Assembly (NCBI GenBank): GCA_020796225.1
Contig: CM036769.1
Span: forward strand, 2,266,001-2,330,000
Origin: Arion vulgaris
Lineage: Eukaryota; Mollusca; Gastropoda; Stylommatophora; Arionidae
Direction of reading: 5' to 3'
Length of the DNA stretch: 64,000 nucleotides
Shown here piece after piece: positions 40,557 to 53,995 of the stretch. The position numbers and the translations under genes are program-made. The notes under the pieces were generated by a model. The model did not search any database, was not told the DNA's origin, and saw only the letters and a list, made by a program, of their open reading frames with translations. The stretch's first letter is position 1. Each line of letters begins with the position of its first letter.

Positions 40557-41396
40557 TCTGTTTGTCTATTGTCTATTCCCAGGTGGAAGATGTAGTTGTC
40601 TGTCCACTCTTGTCTATTGTCTATTCCCAGGTGGAAGATGTAGTTGGCTGTCCACTCTTGTCTGTTGTCTATTCCCAGGTGGAAGATGTAGTTGGCTGTC
40701 CACTCTTGTCTGTTGTCTATTCCCAGGTGGAAGATGTAGTTGGCTGTCCACTCTTGTCTATTGTCTATTCCCAGGTGGAAGATGTAGTTGGCTGTCCATC
40801 TTGTCTATTGTCTATTCCCAGGTGGAAGATATAGTTGGCTGTCCACTCTTGTCTGTTGTCTATTCCCAGGTGGAAGATGTAGTTGGCTGTCCACTCTGTC
40901 TGTTGTTTATTCCCAGGTGGAAGATGTAGTTGGCTGTCCACTCTTGCCGTTAAGCGTAGGGATGGGAGCTTTAATTTGTGTTCTAGAGCTAGATGAGTTG
41001 CCCTTGTTGTGTTGTATCCGTGTTTATGTAGTGTGGTCTTGATATTGTCTATCCATCTTTTTCTTGGTCTTCCATTAGCTCTAGTACCCGATCTCAGTTT
41101 ATTGTGTGCTGTTATTGGTGGTTGGTTGTATTTCATTCTCTCATTAAATGTCTAAACCACTGCATTTGTTGTCTTTCGATATATTCGGTGCATGAAGTTA
41201 TGCCCACTCTGCTTCTGATGTCCTCATTTCGTAGTCTTGTCTTTCCTGGTGACCCCCCTGCTTTCCTCAAGCATTTCATTTCACACATGGTGAGCTTTCT
41301 GTGATGTGTTGCTGCAAGAGACCAAGTTTGGCACTGGTAACAAAGTGTTGGTAGGAAAATACTTTTATCATGTCTTTTCACTTCCATATTGATACA
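40557..41396 (-). pseudogene. LINE-X fragment inserted in SINE-B, antisense, with amplified 3' end
   Basis: Antisense frames give FLPTLCYQCQTWSLAATHHR, KLTMCEMKCLRKAGGSPG, RLRNEDIRSRVGITSCTEYI, ERQQMQWFRHLMR, RKRWIDNIKTTLHKHGYN and THLALEHKLKLPSLRLTARV. They end in DSQLHLPPGN, which is then repeated. Two frame breaks. cacaca occurs on both sides, compatible with a short target duplication. Confidence 0.88.
40562..40945. repeat. 48-bp minisatellite, 8 copies, at the LINE-X 3' end
   Basis: Units run ttgtctattgtctattccca, ggtggaagatgtagttgg, ctgtccactc. Two units lack 1-2 bp. Antisense it is the codons VDSQLHLPPGN and tail of LINE-X, present once at 59.8 kb. Confidence 0.95.
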
Positions 41397-41470
41397 CACA
41401 TTGTTACTCACCAAAATGCAATGATGATAGTCATATCAATCAATCAATCAGTCAATCAATCAATCAATCA
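41397..41470 (+). mobile_element. SINE-B 3' tail with (ATCA)n
   Basis: The sequence ttgttactcaccaaaatgca, tgatgatagtc and (atca)n continues the SINE-B copy that stops at 40556. Confidence 0.75.
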
Positions 41471-41625
41471 TATATATATATAATCTTCTTATTTTTGTTC
41501 TATTATCCTTCTTTGCCTCGCTGCGTCAGGATAAGAAGATATTTCTGAACGGGTTTTTGTGTGCGCTTCATGTAGAATGTCCTTGACTTTCTCTGTTAGT
41601 TCTGTGGTTTATCTTTAGCATGAAC
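41471..41625 (-). pseudogene. LINE-L fragment flanking the 47-bp array, antisense
   Basis: Antisense it reads FMLKINHRTNRE and, in another frame, TEKVKDILHEAHTKTRSEIS, SYPDAARQRRIIEQK-stop. It is homologous to the antisense fragment at 26485-26770. Reading backwards into the array gives IAMLLRYKTNK before it. Confidence 0.65.
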
Positions 41626-44600
41626 GATTTGTTTGTTTTGTATCGAAGTAGCATTGCTATTTGAAGTTCATTGATTTGTTTGTTTTGTATCGAAGTAGCA
41701 TTGCTATTTGAAGTTCATTGATTTGTTTGTTTTGTATCGAAGTAGCATTGCTATTTGAAGCTCATTGATTTGTTTGTTTTGTATCTAAGTAGCATTGCTA
41801 TTTGAAGTTCATTGATTTGTTTGTTTTGTATCGTAGTAGCATTGCTATTTGAAGCTCATTGATTTGTTTGTTTTGTATCGGAGTAGCATTGCTATTTGAA
41901 GTTCATTGATTTGTTTGTTTTGTATCGAAGTAGCATTGCTATTTGAAGCTCATTGATTTGTTTGTTTTGTATCTAAGTAGCATTGCTATTTGAAGCTCAT
42001 TGATTTGTTTGTTTTGTATCGTAGTAGCATTGCTATTTGAAGCTCATTGATTTGTTTGTTTTGTATCGAAGTAGCATTGCTATTTGAAGCTCATTGATTT
42101 GTTTGTTTTGTATCGTAGTAGAATTGCTATTTGAAGCTCATTGATTTGTTTGTTTTGTATCGAAGTAGCATTGCTATTTGAAGCTCATTGATTTGTTTGT
42201 TTTGTATCGAAGTAGCATTGCTATTTGAAGCTCATTGATTTGTTTGTTTTGTATCGGAGTAGAATTGCTATTTGAAGCTCATTGATTTGTTTGTTTTGTA
42301 TCGAAGTAGCATTGCTATTTGAAGCTCATTGATTTGTTTGTTTTGTATCGAAGTAGCATTGCTATTTGAAGCTCATTGATTTGTTTGTTTTGTATCGAAG
42401 TAGAATTGCTATTTGAAGCTCATTGATTTGTTTGTTTTGTATCGAAGTAGAATTGCTATTTGAAGCTCATTGATTTGTTTGTTTTGTATCGAAGTAGCAT
42501 TGCTATTTGAAGCTCATTGATTTGTTTGTTTTGTATCGAAGTAGCATTGCTATTTGAAGCTCATTGATTTGTTTGTTTTGTATCGAAGTAGCATTGCTAT
42601 TTGAAGCTCATTGATTTGTTTGTTTTGTATCGAAGTAGCATTGCTATTTGAAGCTCATTGATTTGTTTGTTTTGTATCGTAGTAGAATTGCTATTTGAAG
42701 CTCATTGATTTGTTTGTTTTGTATCGAAGTAGAATTGCTATTTGAAGTTCATTGATTTGTTTGTTTTGTATCGTAGTAGAATTGCTATTTGAAGCTCATT
42801 GATTTGTTTGTTTTGTATCGTAGTAGAATTGCTATTTGAAGTTCATTGATTTGTTTGTTTTGTATCGAAGTAGAATTGCTATTTGAAGCTCATTGATTTG
42901 TTTGTTTTGTATCGAAGTAGCATTGCTATTTGAAGTTCATTGATTTGTTTGTTTTGTATCGAAGTAGCATTGCTATTTGAAGCTCATTGATTTGTTTGTT
43001 TTGTATCGAAGTAGCATTGCTATTTGAAGCTCATTGATTTGTTTGTTTTGTATCGAAGTAGCATTGCTATTTGAAGTTCATTGATTTGTTTGTTTTGTAT
43101 CGAAGTAGCATTGCTATTTGAAGCTCATTGATTTGTTTGTTTTGTATCGAAGTAGCATTGCTATTTGAAGCTCATTGATTTGTTTGTTTTGTATCGAAGT
43201 AGCATTGCTATTTGAAGCTCATTGATTTGTTTGTTTTGTATCGAAGTAGCATTGCTATTTGAAGTTCATTGATTTGTTTGTTTTGTATCGAAGTAGCATT
43301 GCTATTTGAAGTTCATTGATTTGTTTGTTTTGTATCGAAGTAGCATTGCTATTTGAAGCTCATTGATTTGTTTGTTTTGTATCGAAGTAGCATTGCTATT
43401 TGAAGCTCATTGATTTGTTTGTTTTGTATCGAAGTAGCATTGCTATTTGAAGTTCATTGATTTGTTTGTTTTGTATCGGAGTAGCATTGCTATTTGAAGC
43501 TCATTGATTTGTTTGTTTTGTATCGAAGTAGCATTGCTATTTGAAGCTCATTGATTTGTTTGTTTTGTATCGAAGTAGCATTGCTATTTGAAGCTCATTG
43601 ATTTGTTTGTTTTGTATCGAAGTAGCATTGCTATTTGAAGCTCATTGATTTGTTTGTTTTGTATCGAAGTAGTATTGCTATTTGAAGCTCATTGATTTGT
43701 TTGTTTTGTATCGAAGTAGCATTGCTATTTGAAGCTCATTGATTTGTTTGTTTTGTATCGAAGTAGCATTGCTATTTGAAGTTCATTGATTTGTTTGTTT
43801 TGTATCGAAGTAGCATTGCTATTTGAAGCTCATTGATTTGTTTGTTTTGTATCGAAGTAGCATTGCTATTTGAAGCTCATTGATTTGTTTGTTTTGTATC
43901 GAAGTAGCATTGCTATTTGAAGCTCATTGATTTGTTTGTTTTGTATCGAAGTAGCATTGCTATTTGAAGTTCATTGATTTGTTTGTTTTGTATCGAAGTA
44001 GCATTGCTATTTGAAGCTCATTGATTTGTTTGTTTTGTATCGGAGTAGCATTGCTATTTGAAGTTCATTGATTTGTTTGTTTTGTATCGAAGTAGCATTG
44101 CTTATTTGAGTTCATTGATTTGTTTGTTTTTGTATCGAAGTAGCATTGCTATTTGAAGCTCATTGATTTGTTTGTTTTGTATCGAAGTAGCATTGCTATT
44201 TGAAGCTCATTGATTTGTTTGTTTTGTATCGAAGTAGCATTGCTATTTGAAGCTCATTGATTTGTTTGTTTTGTATCGAAGTAGCATTGCTATTTGAAGT
44301 TCATTGATTTGTTTGTTTTGTATCGAAGTAGCATTGCTATTTGAAGCTCATTGATTTGTTTGTTTTGTATCGAAGTAGCATTGCTATTTGAAGCTCATTG
44401 ATTTGTTTGTTTTGTATCTAAGTAGCATTGCTATTTGAAGCTCATTGATTTGTTTGTTTTGTATCGAAGTAGCATTGCTATTTGAAGTTCATTGATTTGT
44501 TTGTTTTGTATCGGAGTAGCATTGCTATTTGAAGCTCATTGATTTGTTTGTTTTGTATCGAAGTAGCATTGCTATTTGAAGCTCATTGATTTGTTTGTTT

Positions 44601-47600
44601 TGTATCGAAGTAGCATTGCTATTTGAAGTTCATTGATTTGTTTGTTTTGTATCGAAGTAGCATTGCTATTTGAAGCTCATTGATTTGTTTGTTTTGTATC
44701 GAAGTAGCATTGCTATTTGAAGCTCATTGATTTGTTTGTTTTGTATCGAAGTATCATTGCTATTTGAAGCTCATTGATTTGTTTGTTTTGTATCGGAGTA
44801 GAATTGCTATTTGAAGTTCATTGATTTGTTTGTTTTGTATCGAAGTAGCATTGCTATTTGAAGCTCATTGATTTGTTTGTTTTGTATCGAAGTAGCATTG
44901 CTATTTGAAGTTCATTGATTTGTTTGTTTTGTATCGAAGTAGCATTGCTATTTGAAGTTCATTGATTTGTTTGTTTTGTATCGAAGTAGCATTGCTATTT
45001 GAAGTTCATTGATTTGTTTGTTTTGTATCGAAGTAGCATTGCTATTTGAAGCTCATTGATTTGTTTGTTTTGTATCGAAGTAGCATTGCTATTTGAAGCT
45101 CATTGATTTGTTTGTTTTGTATCGAAGTAGCATTGCTATTTGAAGTTCATTGATTTGTTTGTTTTGTATCGAAGTAGCATTGCTATTTGAAGCTCATTGA
45201 TTTGTTTGTTTTGTATCGAAGTAGCATTGCTATTTGAAGTTCATTGATTTGTTTGTTTTGTATCGTAGTAGCATTGCTATTTGAAGCTCATTGATTTGTT
45301 TGTTTTGTATCGAAGTAGCATTGCTATTTGAAGTTCATTGATTTGTTTGTTTTGTATCGAAGTAGCATTGCTATTTGAAGCTCATTGATTTGTTTGTTTT
45401 GTATCGAAGTAGCATTGCTATTTGAAGCTCATTGATTTGTTTGTTTTGTATCGTAGTAGCATTGCTATTTGAAGCTCATTGATTTGTTTGTTTTGTATCG
45501 AAGTAGCATTGCTATTTGAAGCTCATTGATTTGTTTGTTTTGTATCGTAGTAGAATTGCTATTTGAAGCTCATTGATTTGTTTGTTTTGTATCGAAGTAG
45601 CATTGCTATTTGAAGCTCATTGATTTGTTTGTTTTGTATCGAAGTAGCATTGCTATTTGAAGCTCATTGATTTGTTTGTTTTGTATCGAGTAGATTGCTA
45701 TTTGAAGCTCATTGATTTGTTTGTTTTGTATCGAAGTAGCATTGCTATTTGAAGCTCATTGATTTGTTTGTTTTGTATCGAAGTAGCATTGCTATTTGAA
45801 GCTCATTGATTTGTTTGTTTTGTATCGAAGTAGAATTGCTATTTGAAGCTCATTGATTTGTTTGTTTTGTAATGAAGCTAGATTGTGTTTTGAAGCATCA
45901 TTGACTTTGTTTGTTTTGTATCGAGTAGCATTGCTATTTGAAGCTCATTGATTTGTTTGTTTTGTATCGAAGTAGCATTGCTATTTGAAGCTCATTGATT
46001 TGTTTGTTTTGTATCGAAGTAGCATTGCTATTTGAAGCTCATTGATTTGTTTGTTTTGTATCGAAGTAGCATTGCTATTTGAAGCTCATTGATTTGTTTG
46101 TTTTGTATCGTAGTAGAATTGCTATTTGAAGCTCATTGATTTGTTTGTTTTGTATCGAAGTAGAATTGCTATTTGAAGTTCATTGATTTGTTTGTTTTGT
46201 ATCGAAGTAGAATTGCTATTTGAAGCTCATTTTGATTTGCGTTTTGTTTTGTATCGAGTAGAATTGCTATTTGAAGTTCATTGATTTGTTTGTTTTGTAT
46301 CGAAGTAGAATTGCTATTTGAAGCTCATTGATTTGTTTGTTTTGTATCGAAGTAGCATTGCTATTTGAAGTTCATTGATTTGTTTGTTTTGTATCGAAGT
46401 AGCATTGCTATTTGAAGCTCATTGATTTGTTTGTTTTGTATCGAAGTAGCATTGCTATTTGAAGCTCATTGATTTGTTTGTTTTGTATCGAAGTAGCATT
46501 GCTATTTGAAGTTCATTGATTTGTTTGTTTTGTATCGAAGTAGCATTGCTATTTGAAGCTCATTGATTTGTTTGTTTTGTATCGAAGTAGCATTGCTATT
46601 TGAAGCTCATTGATTTGTTTGTTTTGTATCGAAGTAGCATTGCTATTTGAAGCTCATTGATTTGTTTGTTTTGTATCGAAGTAGCATTGCTATTTGAAGT
46701 TCATTGATTTGTTTGTTTTGTATCGAAGTAGCATTGCTATTTGAAGTTCATTGATTTGTTTGTTTTGTATCGAAGTAGCATTGCTATTTGAAGCTCATTG
46801 ATTTGTTTGTTTTGTATCGAAGTAGCATTGCTATTTGAAGCTCATTGATTTGTTTGTTTTGTATCGAAGTAGCATTGCTATTTGAAGTTCATTGATTTGT
46901 TTGTTTTGTATCGAAGTAGCATTGCTATTTGAAGCTCATTGATTTGTTTGTTTTGTATCGAAGTAGCATTGCTATTTGAAGCTCATTGATTTGTTTGTTT
47001 TGTATCGAAGTAGCATTGCTATTTGAAGCTCATTGATTTGTTTGTTTTGTATCGAAGTAGCATTGCTATTTGAAGCTCATTGATTTGTTTGTTTTGTATC
47101 GAAGTAGTATTGCTATTTGAAGCTCATTGATTTGTTTGTTTTGTATCGAAGTAGCATTGCTATTTGAAGCTCATTGATTTGTTTGTTTTGTATCGAAGTA
47201 GCATTGCTATTTGAAGTTCATTGATTTGTTTGTTTTGTATCGAAGTAGCATTGCTATTTGAAGCTCATTGATTTGTTTGTTTTGTATCGAAGTAGCATTG
47301 CTATTTGAAGCTCATTGATTTGTTTGTTTTGTATCTAAGTAGCATTGCTATTTGAAGCTCATTGATTTGTTTGTTTTGTATCGAAGTAGCATTGCTATTT
47401 GAAGCTCATTGATTTGTTTGTTTTGTATCGAAGTAGCATTGCTATTTGAAGCTTTATTGATTTGTTTGTTTTGTATCGAGTAGCATTGCTATTTGAAGTT
47501 CATTGATTTGTTTGTTTTGTATCGAAGTAGCATTGCTATTTGAAGCTCATTGATTTGTTTGTTTTGTATGAAGTGATTGCTATTTGAAGCTCATTGATTT

Positions 47601-50600
47601 GTTTGTTTTGTATCGAAGTAGCATTGCTATTTGAAGCTCATTGATTTGTTTGTTTTGTATCGAAGTAGCATTGCTATTTGAAGCTCATTGATTTGTTTGT
47701 TTTGTATCGAAGTAGCATTGCTATTTTGAAGTCTATTTGATTTGTTTTGTATCAGTAGCATTGCTGAAGTCATTGATTTGTTGTTTGTATCGAAGTAGCA
47801 TTGCTATTTGAAGTTCATTGATTTGTTTGTTTTGTATCGAAGTAGCATTGCTATTTGAAGCTCATTGATTTGTTTGTTTTGTATCGAAGTAGCATTGCTA
47901 TTTGAAGCTCATTGATTTGTTTGTTTTGTATCGAAGTAGCATTGCTATTTGAAGTTCATTGATTTGTTTGTTTTGTATCGAAGTAGCATTGCTATTTGAA
48001 GCTCATTGATTTGTTTGTTTTGTATCGAAGTAGCATTGCTATTTGAAGCTCATTGATTTGTTTGTTTTGTATCGAAGTAGCATTGCTATTTGAAGTTCAT
48101 TGATTTGTTTGTTTTGTATCTAAGTAGCATTGCTATTTGAAGCTCATTGATTTGTTTGTTTTGTATCGGAGTAGCATTGCTATTTGAAGCTCATTGATTT
48201 GTTTGTTTTGTATCGAAGTAGCATTGCTATTTGAAGCTCATTGATTTGTTTGTTTTGTATCGAAGTAGAATTGCTATTTGAAGTTCATTGATTTGTTTGT
48301 TTTGTATCGAAGTAGCATTGCTATTTGAAGTTCATTGATTTGTTTGTTTTGTATCGAAGTAGCATTGCTATTTGAAGCTCATTGATTTGTTTGTTTTGTA
48401 TCGAAGTAGCATTGCTATTTGAAGTTCATTGATTTGTTTGTTTTGTATCGAAGTAGCATTGCTATTTGAAGTTCATTGATTTGTTTGTTTTGTATCGAAG
48501 TAGCATTGCTATTTGAAGCTCATTGATTTGTTTGTTTTGTATCGAAGTAGCATTGCTATTTGAAGCTCATTGATTTGTTTGTTTTGTATCGAAGTAGCAT
48601 TGCTATTTGAAGTTCATTGATTTGTTTGTTTTGTATTGATTTGGCAGTAGCATTGCTATTTGAAGCTCATTGATTTGTTTGTTTTGTATCGAAGTAGCAT
48701 TGCTATTTGAAGCTCATTGATTTGTTTGTTTTGTATCGAGAGTATAGTCATTGATTGTTATTTGACGAAGCTCATTGATTTGTTTGTTTTGTATCGAAGT
48801 AGCATTGCTATTTGAAGCTCATTGATTTGTTTGTTTTGTATCGGAGTAGAATTGCTATTTGAAGTTCATTGATTTGTTTGTTTTGTATCGAAGTAGCATT
48901 GCTATTTGAAGTTCATTGATTTGTTTGTTTTGTATCGAAGTAGCATTGCTATTTGAAGCTCATTGATTTGTTTGTTTTGTATCGAAGTAGCATTGCTATT
49001 TGAAGTTCATTGATTTGTTTGTTTTGTATCGAAGTAGCATTGCTATTTGAAGTTCATTGATTTGTTTGTTTTGTATCGAAGTAGCATTGCTATTTGAAGC
49101 TCATTGATTTGTTTGTTTTGTATCGAAGTAGCATTGCTATTTGAAGCTCATTGATTTGTTTGTTTTGTATCGAAGTAGCATTGCTATTTGAAGTTCATTG
49201 ATTTGTTTGTTTTGTATCGAAGTAGCATTGCTATTTGAAGCTCATTGATTTGTTTGTTTTGTATCGAAGTAGCATTGCTATTTGAAGCTCATTGATTTGT
49301 TTGTTTTGTATCGAAGTAGCATTGCTATTTGAAGTTCATTGATTTGTTTGTTTTGTATCGAAGTAGCATTGCTATTTGAAGCTCATTGATTTGTTTGTTT
49401 TGTATCGAAGTAGCATTGCTATTTGAAGCTCATTGATTTGTTTGTTTTGTATCGAAGTAGCATTGCTATTTGAAGCTCATTGATTTGTTTGTTTTGTATC
49501 GAAGTAGAATTGCTATTTGAAGTTCATTGATTTGTTTGTTTTGTATCGGAGTAGCATTGCTATTTGAAGTTCATTGATTTGTTTGTTTTGTATCGAAGTA
49601 GCATTGCTATTTGAAGCTCATTGATTTGTTTGTTTTGTATCGAAGTAGCATTGCTATTTGAAGTTCATTGATTTGTTTGTTTTGTATCGAAGTAGAATTG
49701 CTATTTGAAGTTCATTGATTTGTTTGTTTTGTATCGAAGTAGCATTGCTATTTGAAGCTCATTGATTTGTTTGTTTTGTATCGGAGTAGCATTGCTATTT
49801 GAAGTTCATTGATTTGTTTGTTTTGTATCGAAGTAGAATTGCTATTTGAAGCTCATTGATTTGTTTGTTTTGTATCGAAGTAGCATTGCTATTTGAAGCT
49901 CATTGATTTGTTTTTTTTGTATCGAAGTAGAATTGCTATTTGAAGCTCATTGATTTGTTTGTTTTGTATCGAAGTAGCATTGCTATTTGAAGCTCATTGA
50001 TTTGTTTGTTTTGTATCGAAGTAGCATTGCTATTTGAAGCTCATTGATTTGTTTGTTTTGTATCGAAGTATAATTGCTATTTGAAGCTCATTGATTTGTT
50101 TGTTTTGTATCGAAGTAGAATTGCTATTTGAAGTTCATTGATTTGTTTGTTTTGTATCGAAGTAGAATTGCTATTTGAAGTTCATTGATTTGTTTGTTTT
50201 GTATCGTAGTAGAATTGCTATTTGAAGTTCATTGATTTGTTTGTTTTGTATCGAAGTAGAATTGCTATTTGAAGTTCATTGATTTGTTTGTTTTGTATCG
50301 AAGTAGAATTGCTATTTGAAGTTCATTGATTTGTTTGTTTTGTATCGAAGTAGAATTGCTATTTGAAGTTCATTGATTTGTTTGTTTTGTATCGAAGTAG
50401 AATTGCTATTTGAAGTTCATTGATTTGTTTGTTTTGTATCGAAGTAGCATTGCTATTTGAAGCTCATTGATTTGTTTGTTTTGTATCGAAGTAGCATTGC
50501 TATTTGAAGCTCATTGATTTGTTTGTTTTGTATCGAAGTAGCATTGCTATTTGAAGCTCATTGATTTGTTTGTTTTGTATCGAAGTAGCATTGCTATTTG

Positions 50601-52740
50601 AAGTTCATTGATTTGTTTGTTTTGTATCGAAGTAGCATTGCTATTTGAAGCTCATTGATTTGTTTGTTTTGTATCGAAGTAGAATTGCTATTTGAAGCTC
50701 ATTGATTTGTTTGTTTTGTATCGAAGTAGCATTGCTATTTGAAGCTCATTGATTTGTTTGTTTTGTATCGAAGTAGAATTGCTATTTGAAGTTCATTGAT
50801 TTGTTTGTTTTGTATCGAAGTAGCATTGCTATTTGAAGTTCATTGATTTGTTTGTTTTGTATCGAAGTAGAATTGCTATTTGAAGCTCATTGATTTGTTT
50901 GTTTTGTATCGAAGTAGCATTGCTATTTGAAGCTCATTGATTTGTTTGTTTTGTATCGAAGTAGATTTGTTTTTGAAGCATTGCATTGGATTTGTTTGTT
51001 TTGTATCAAGTAGCATTGCTATTTGAAGTCATTGATTTGTTTGTTTTGTATCGAAGTAGAATTGCTATTTGAAGTTCATTGATTTGTTTGTTTTGTATCG
51101 AAGTAGCATTGCTATTTGAAGTTCATTGATTTGTTTGTTTTGTATCGAAGTATAATTGCTATTTGAAGCTCATTGATTTGTTTGTTTTGTATCGAAGTAG
51201 CATTGCTATTTGAAGCTCATTGATTTGTTTGTTTTGTATCGAAGTAGCATTGCTATTTGAAGTTCATTGATTTGTTTGTTTTGTATCGAAGTAGAATTGC
51301 TATTTGAAGCTCATTGATTTGTTTGTTTTGTATCGAAGTATAATTGCTATTTGAAGCTCATTGATTTGTTTGTTTTGTATCGAAGTAGCATTGCTATTTG
51401 AAGTTCATTGATTTGTTTGTTTTGTATCGAAGTAGCATTGCTATTTGAAGCTCATTGATTTGTTTGTTTTGTATCGAAGTAGCATTGCTATTTGAAGCTC
51501 ATTGATTTGTTTGTTTTGTATCGAAGTAGCATTGCTATTTGAAGTTCATTGATTTGTTTGTTTTGTATCGAAGTAGCATTGCTATTTGAAGCTCATTGAT
51601 TTGTTTGTTTTGTATCGAAGTAGCATTGCTATTTGAAGCTCATTGATTTGTTTGTTTTGTATCGAAGTAGCATTGCTATTTGAAGCTCATTGATTTGTTT
51701 GTTTTGTATCGAAGTAGAATTGCTATTTGAAGCTCATTGATTTGTTTGTTTTGTATCGAAGTAGCATTGCTATTTGAAGCTCATTGATTTGTTTGTTTTG
51801 TATCGAAGTAGCATTGCTATTTGAAGCTCATTGATTTGTTTGTTTTGTATCGAAGTAGAATTGCTATTTGAAGCTCATTGATTTGTTTGTTTTGTATCGA
51901 AGTAGCATTGCTATTTGAAGCTCATTGATTTGTTTGTTTTGTATCGAAGTAGCATTGCTATTTGAAGCTCATTGATTTGTTTGTTTTGTATCGAAGTAGA
52001 ATTGCTATTTGAAGCTCATTGATTTGTTTGTTTTGTATCGAAGTAGCATTGCTATTTGAAGTTCATTGATTTGTTTGTTTTGTATCTAAGTAGCATTGCT
52101 ATTTGAAGCTCATTGATTTGTTTGTTTTGTATCTAAGTAGCATTGCTATTTAAGTCATTGATTTGTTTGTTTGTATCAAGTAGATTGACTATTTGAAGTT
52201 CATTGATTTGTTTGTTTTGTATCGAAGTAGATTGCTGATTTGAAGCTCATTGATTTGTTTGTTTTGTATCGAAGTAGAATTGCTATTTGAAGCTCATTGA
52301 TTTGTTTGTTTGACGGATCATTGCTATGTTGAGCTTATGATTTTTTGTTTGTATCGAAGTAGAATTGCTATTGTGAGAGCTCATTTTGTTTGTTATCGAC
52401 ATTGCTTTTCTTGAAGCTCAGATTTGTTGTTGTATCATATGCTATTTGCTCGGACTGATTTGTTTTGTTTAGTATCGAAGTAGACATTGCTATTTGAAGC
52501 TCAGTTGATTTGTTTGTTTGATATCACAGAATTGCTTAGCTATTGATTTGTTTAGTTTTTATCGAATAGAATTGCTTTTGAACTCTTGATTTGTTTGTAT
52601 CGTAGCATTGCTATTTATAGCTCGTTGACTAGTTTTTTCTTGATATCAAGTAATTGCTTTGAAGCTCATTGTTTGTTTGTTTTGTATCGAAGTGATTGCT
52701 ATTTGAAGCTCATCTGATGTTGTTTTTTCGATATCACATT
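41626..52740. repeat. 47-bp minisatellite, about 235 copies (11.1 kb)
   Basis: Units run ttgatttgtttgttttgtat, cgaagtagcattgctatttg, aagctca. Common variants are agttca/agctca, gtagaa/gtagca, and cgta/cgga/ctaa for cgaa. Most of the array is uniform, but short scrambled patches occur near 45870, 46230, 47450, 47560, 47740, 48640, 48745 and 50965. The last 600 bp (52140-52740) is badly degraded. It is the largest array in the window. Confidence 0.97.
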
Positions 52741-52860
52741 GCTATCTTAGTCACTGTGTCTGGTATTTTTGTGACCGAAACATTAATTTGTGTTTCTTGA
52801 GGAAGTTTACTGATGCTTGTACACACTTTTTCCTCATGTCTCATTTTAAACTGTCTTGAT
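52741..52860 (-). pseudogene. LINE-L coding remnant between the 47-bp and 57-bp arrays, antisense
   Basis: Antisense it reads FKMRHEEKVCTSISKLPQET, then QINVSVTKIPDTVTKIAM. The last residues KIAM coincide with the first codons of the antisense 47-bp unit (IAMLLRYKTNK). This suggests that both arrays sit in one element. Confidence 0.65.
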
Positions 52861-53995
52861 ACTCCCAACATTCTGTGTAGACATTTCATCTCTGTCGTGA
52901 CTAGTTTTCTTCTTGATACTCCCAGTATTCTGCGTAGAAATTTCATCTCTGTCGTGACTAGTTTTCTTCTTGATACTCCCAACATTCCTGGTAGACCTTC
53001 ATCTCTGTCGTGACTAGTTTTCTTCTTGATACTCCCAGCATTCTGCGTAGACCTTCATCACCTGTCGTGACTAGTTTTCTTCTTGATACTCCCAGCATTC
53101 TGTGTAGACACTTCATCTCTGTCGTGACTAGTTTTCTTCTTGATACTCCCAACATTCTGTGTAGATACTTCATCTCTGTCGTGACTAGTTTTCTTCTTGA
53201 TACTCCCAGTATTCTGTGTAGACACTTCATCTCTGTCGTGACTAGTTTTCTTCTTGATACTCCCAGTATTCTGCATAGACACTTCATCTCTGTCGTGACT
53301 AGTTTTCTTCTTGATACTCCCATAATTCTGCGTAGACACTTCATCTCTGTCGTGACTAGTTTTCTTCTTGATACTCCCAACATTCTGGTAGACATTCATC
53401 TCTGTCGTGACTAGTTTTCTTCTTGATGCTCCCAACATTCTGCGTAGACACTTCATCTCTGTCGTGACTAGTTTTATTCTTGATACTCCAGTATTCTGCG
53501 TAGATACTTCATCTCTGTCTGACTAGTTTTCTTCTTGATACTCCCAACATTCTGTGTAGATACTTCATCTCTGTCGTGACTAGTTTTCTTCTTGATACTC
53601 CAAACATTCTGTGTAAATACTTCATCTCTGTCGTGACTAGTTTTCTTCTTGATACTCCCAACATTCTGTGTAGATACTTCATCTCTGTCGTGACTAGTTT
53701 TCTTCTTGATACTCCCAGCATTCTGTGTAGACACTTCATCTCTGTCGTGACTAGTTTTCTTCTTGATACTCCAGCATTCTGCGTAGACACTTCATCTCTG
53801 TCGTGACTAGTTTTCTTCTTGATACTCCCAACATTCTGTGTAGACACTTCATCTCTCTCGTGACTAGTTTTCTTCTTGATACTCCCAGTATTCTGCGTAG
53901 ATACTTCATCTCTGTCGTGACTAGTTTTCTTCTTGATACTCCCAACATTCTGTGTAGATACTTCATCTCTGTCGTGACTAGTTTTCTTCTATTGT
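52850..53995. repeat. 57-bp minisatellite, about 20 copies, in frame with a LINE
   Basis: Units run gactagttttcttcttgata, ctcccaacattctgtgtaga, cacttcatctctgtcgt. Fifty-seven bp is 19 codons. Antisense the units read RRKLVTTEMKCLHRMLGVS, part of a LINE polyprotein. Some units lack 1-3 bp and break the frame. Confidence 0.95.
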
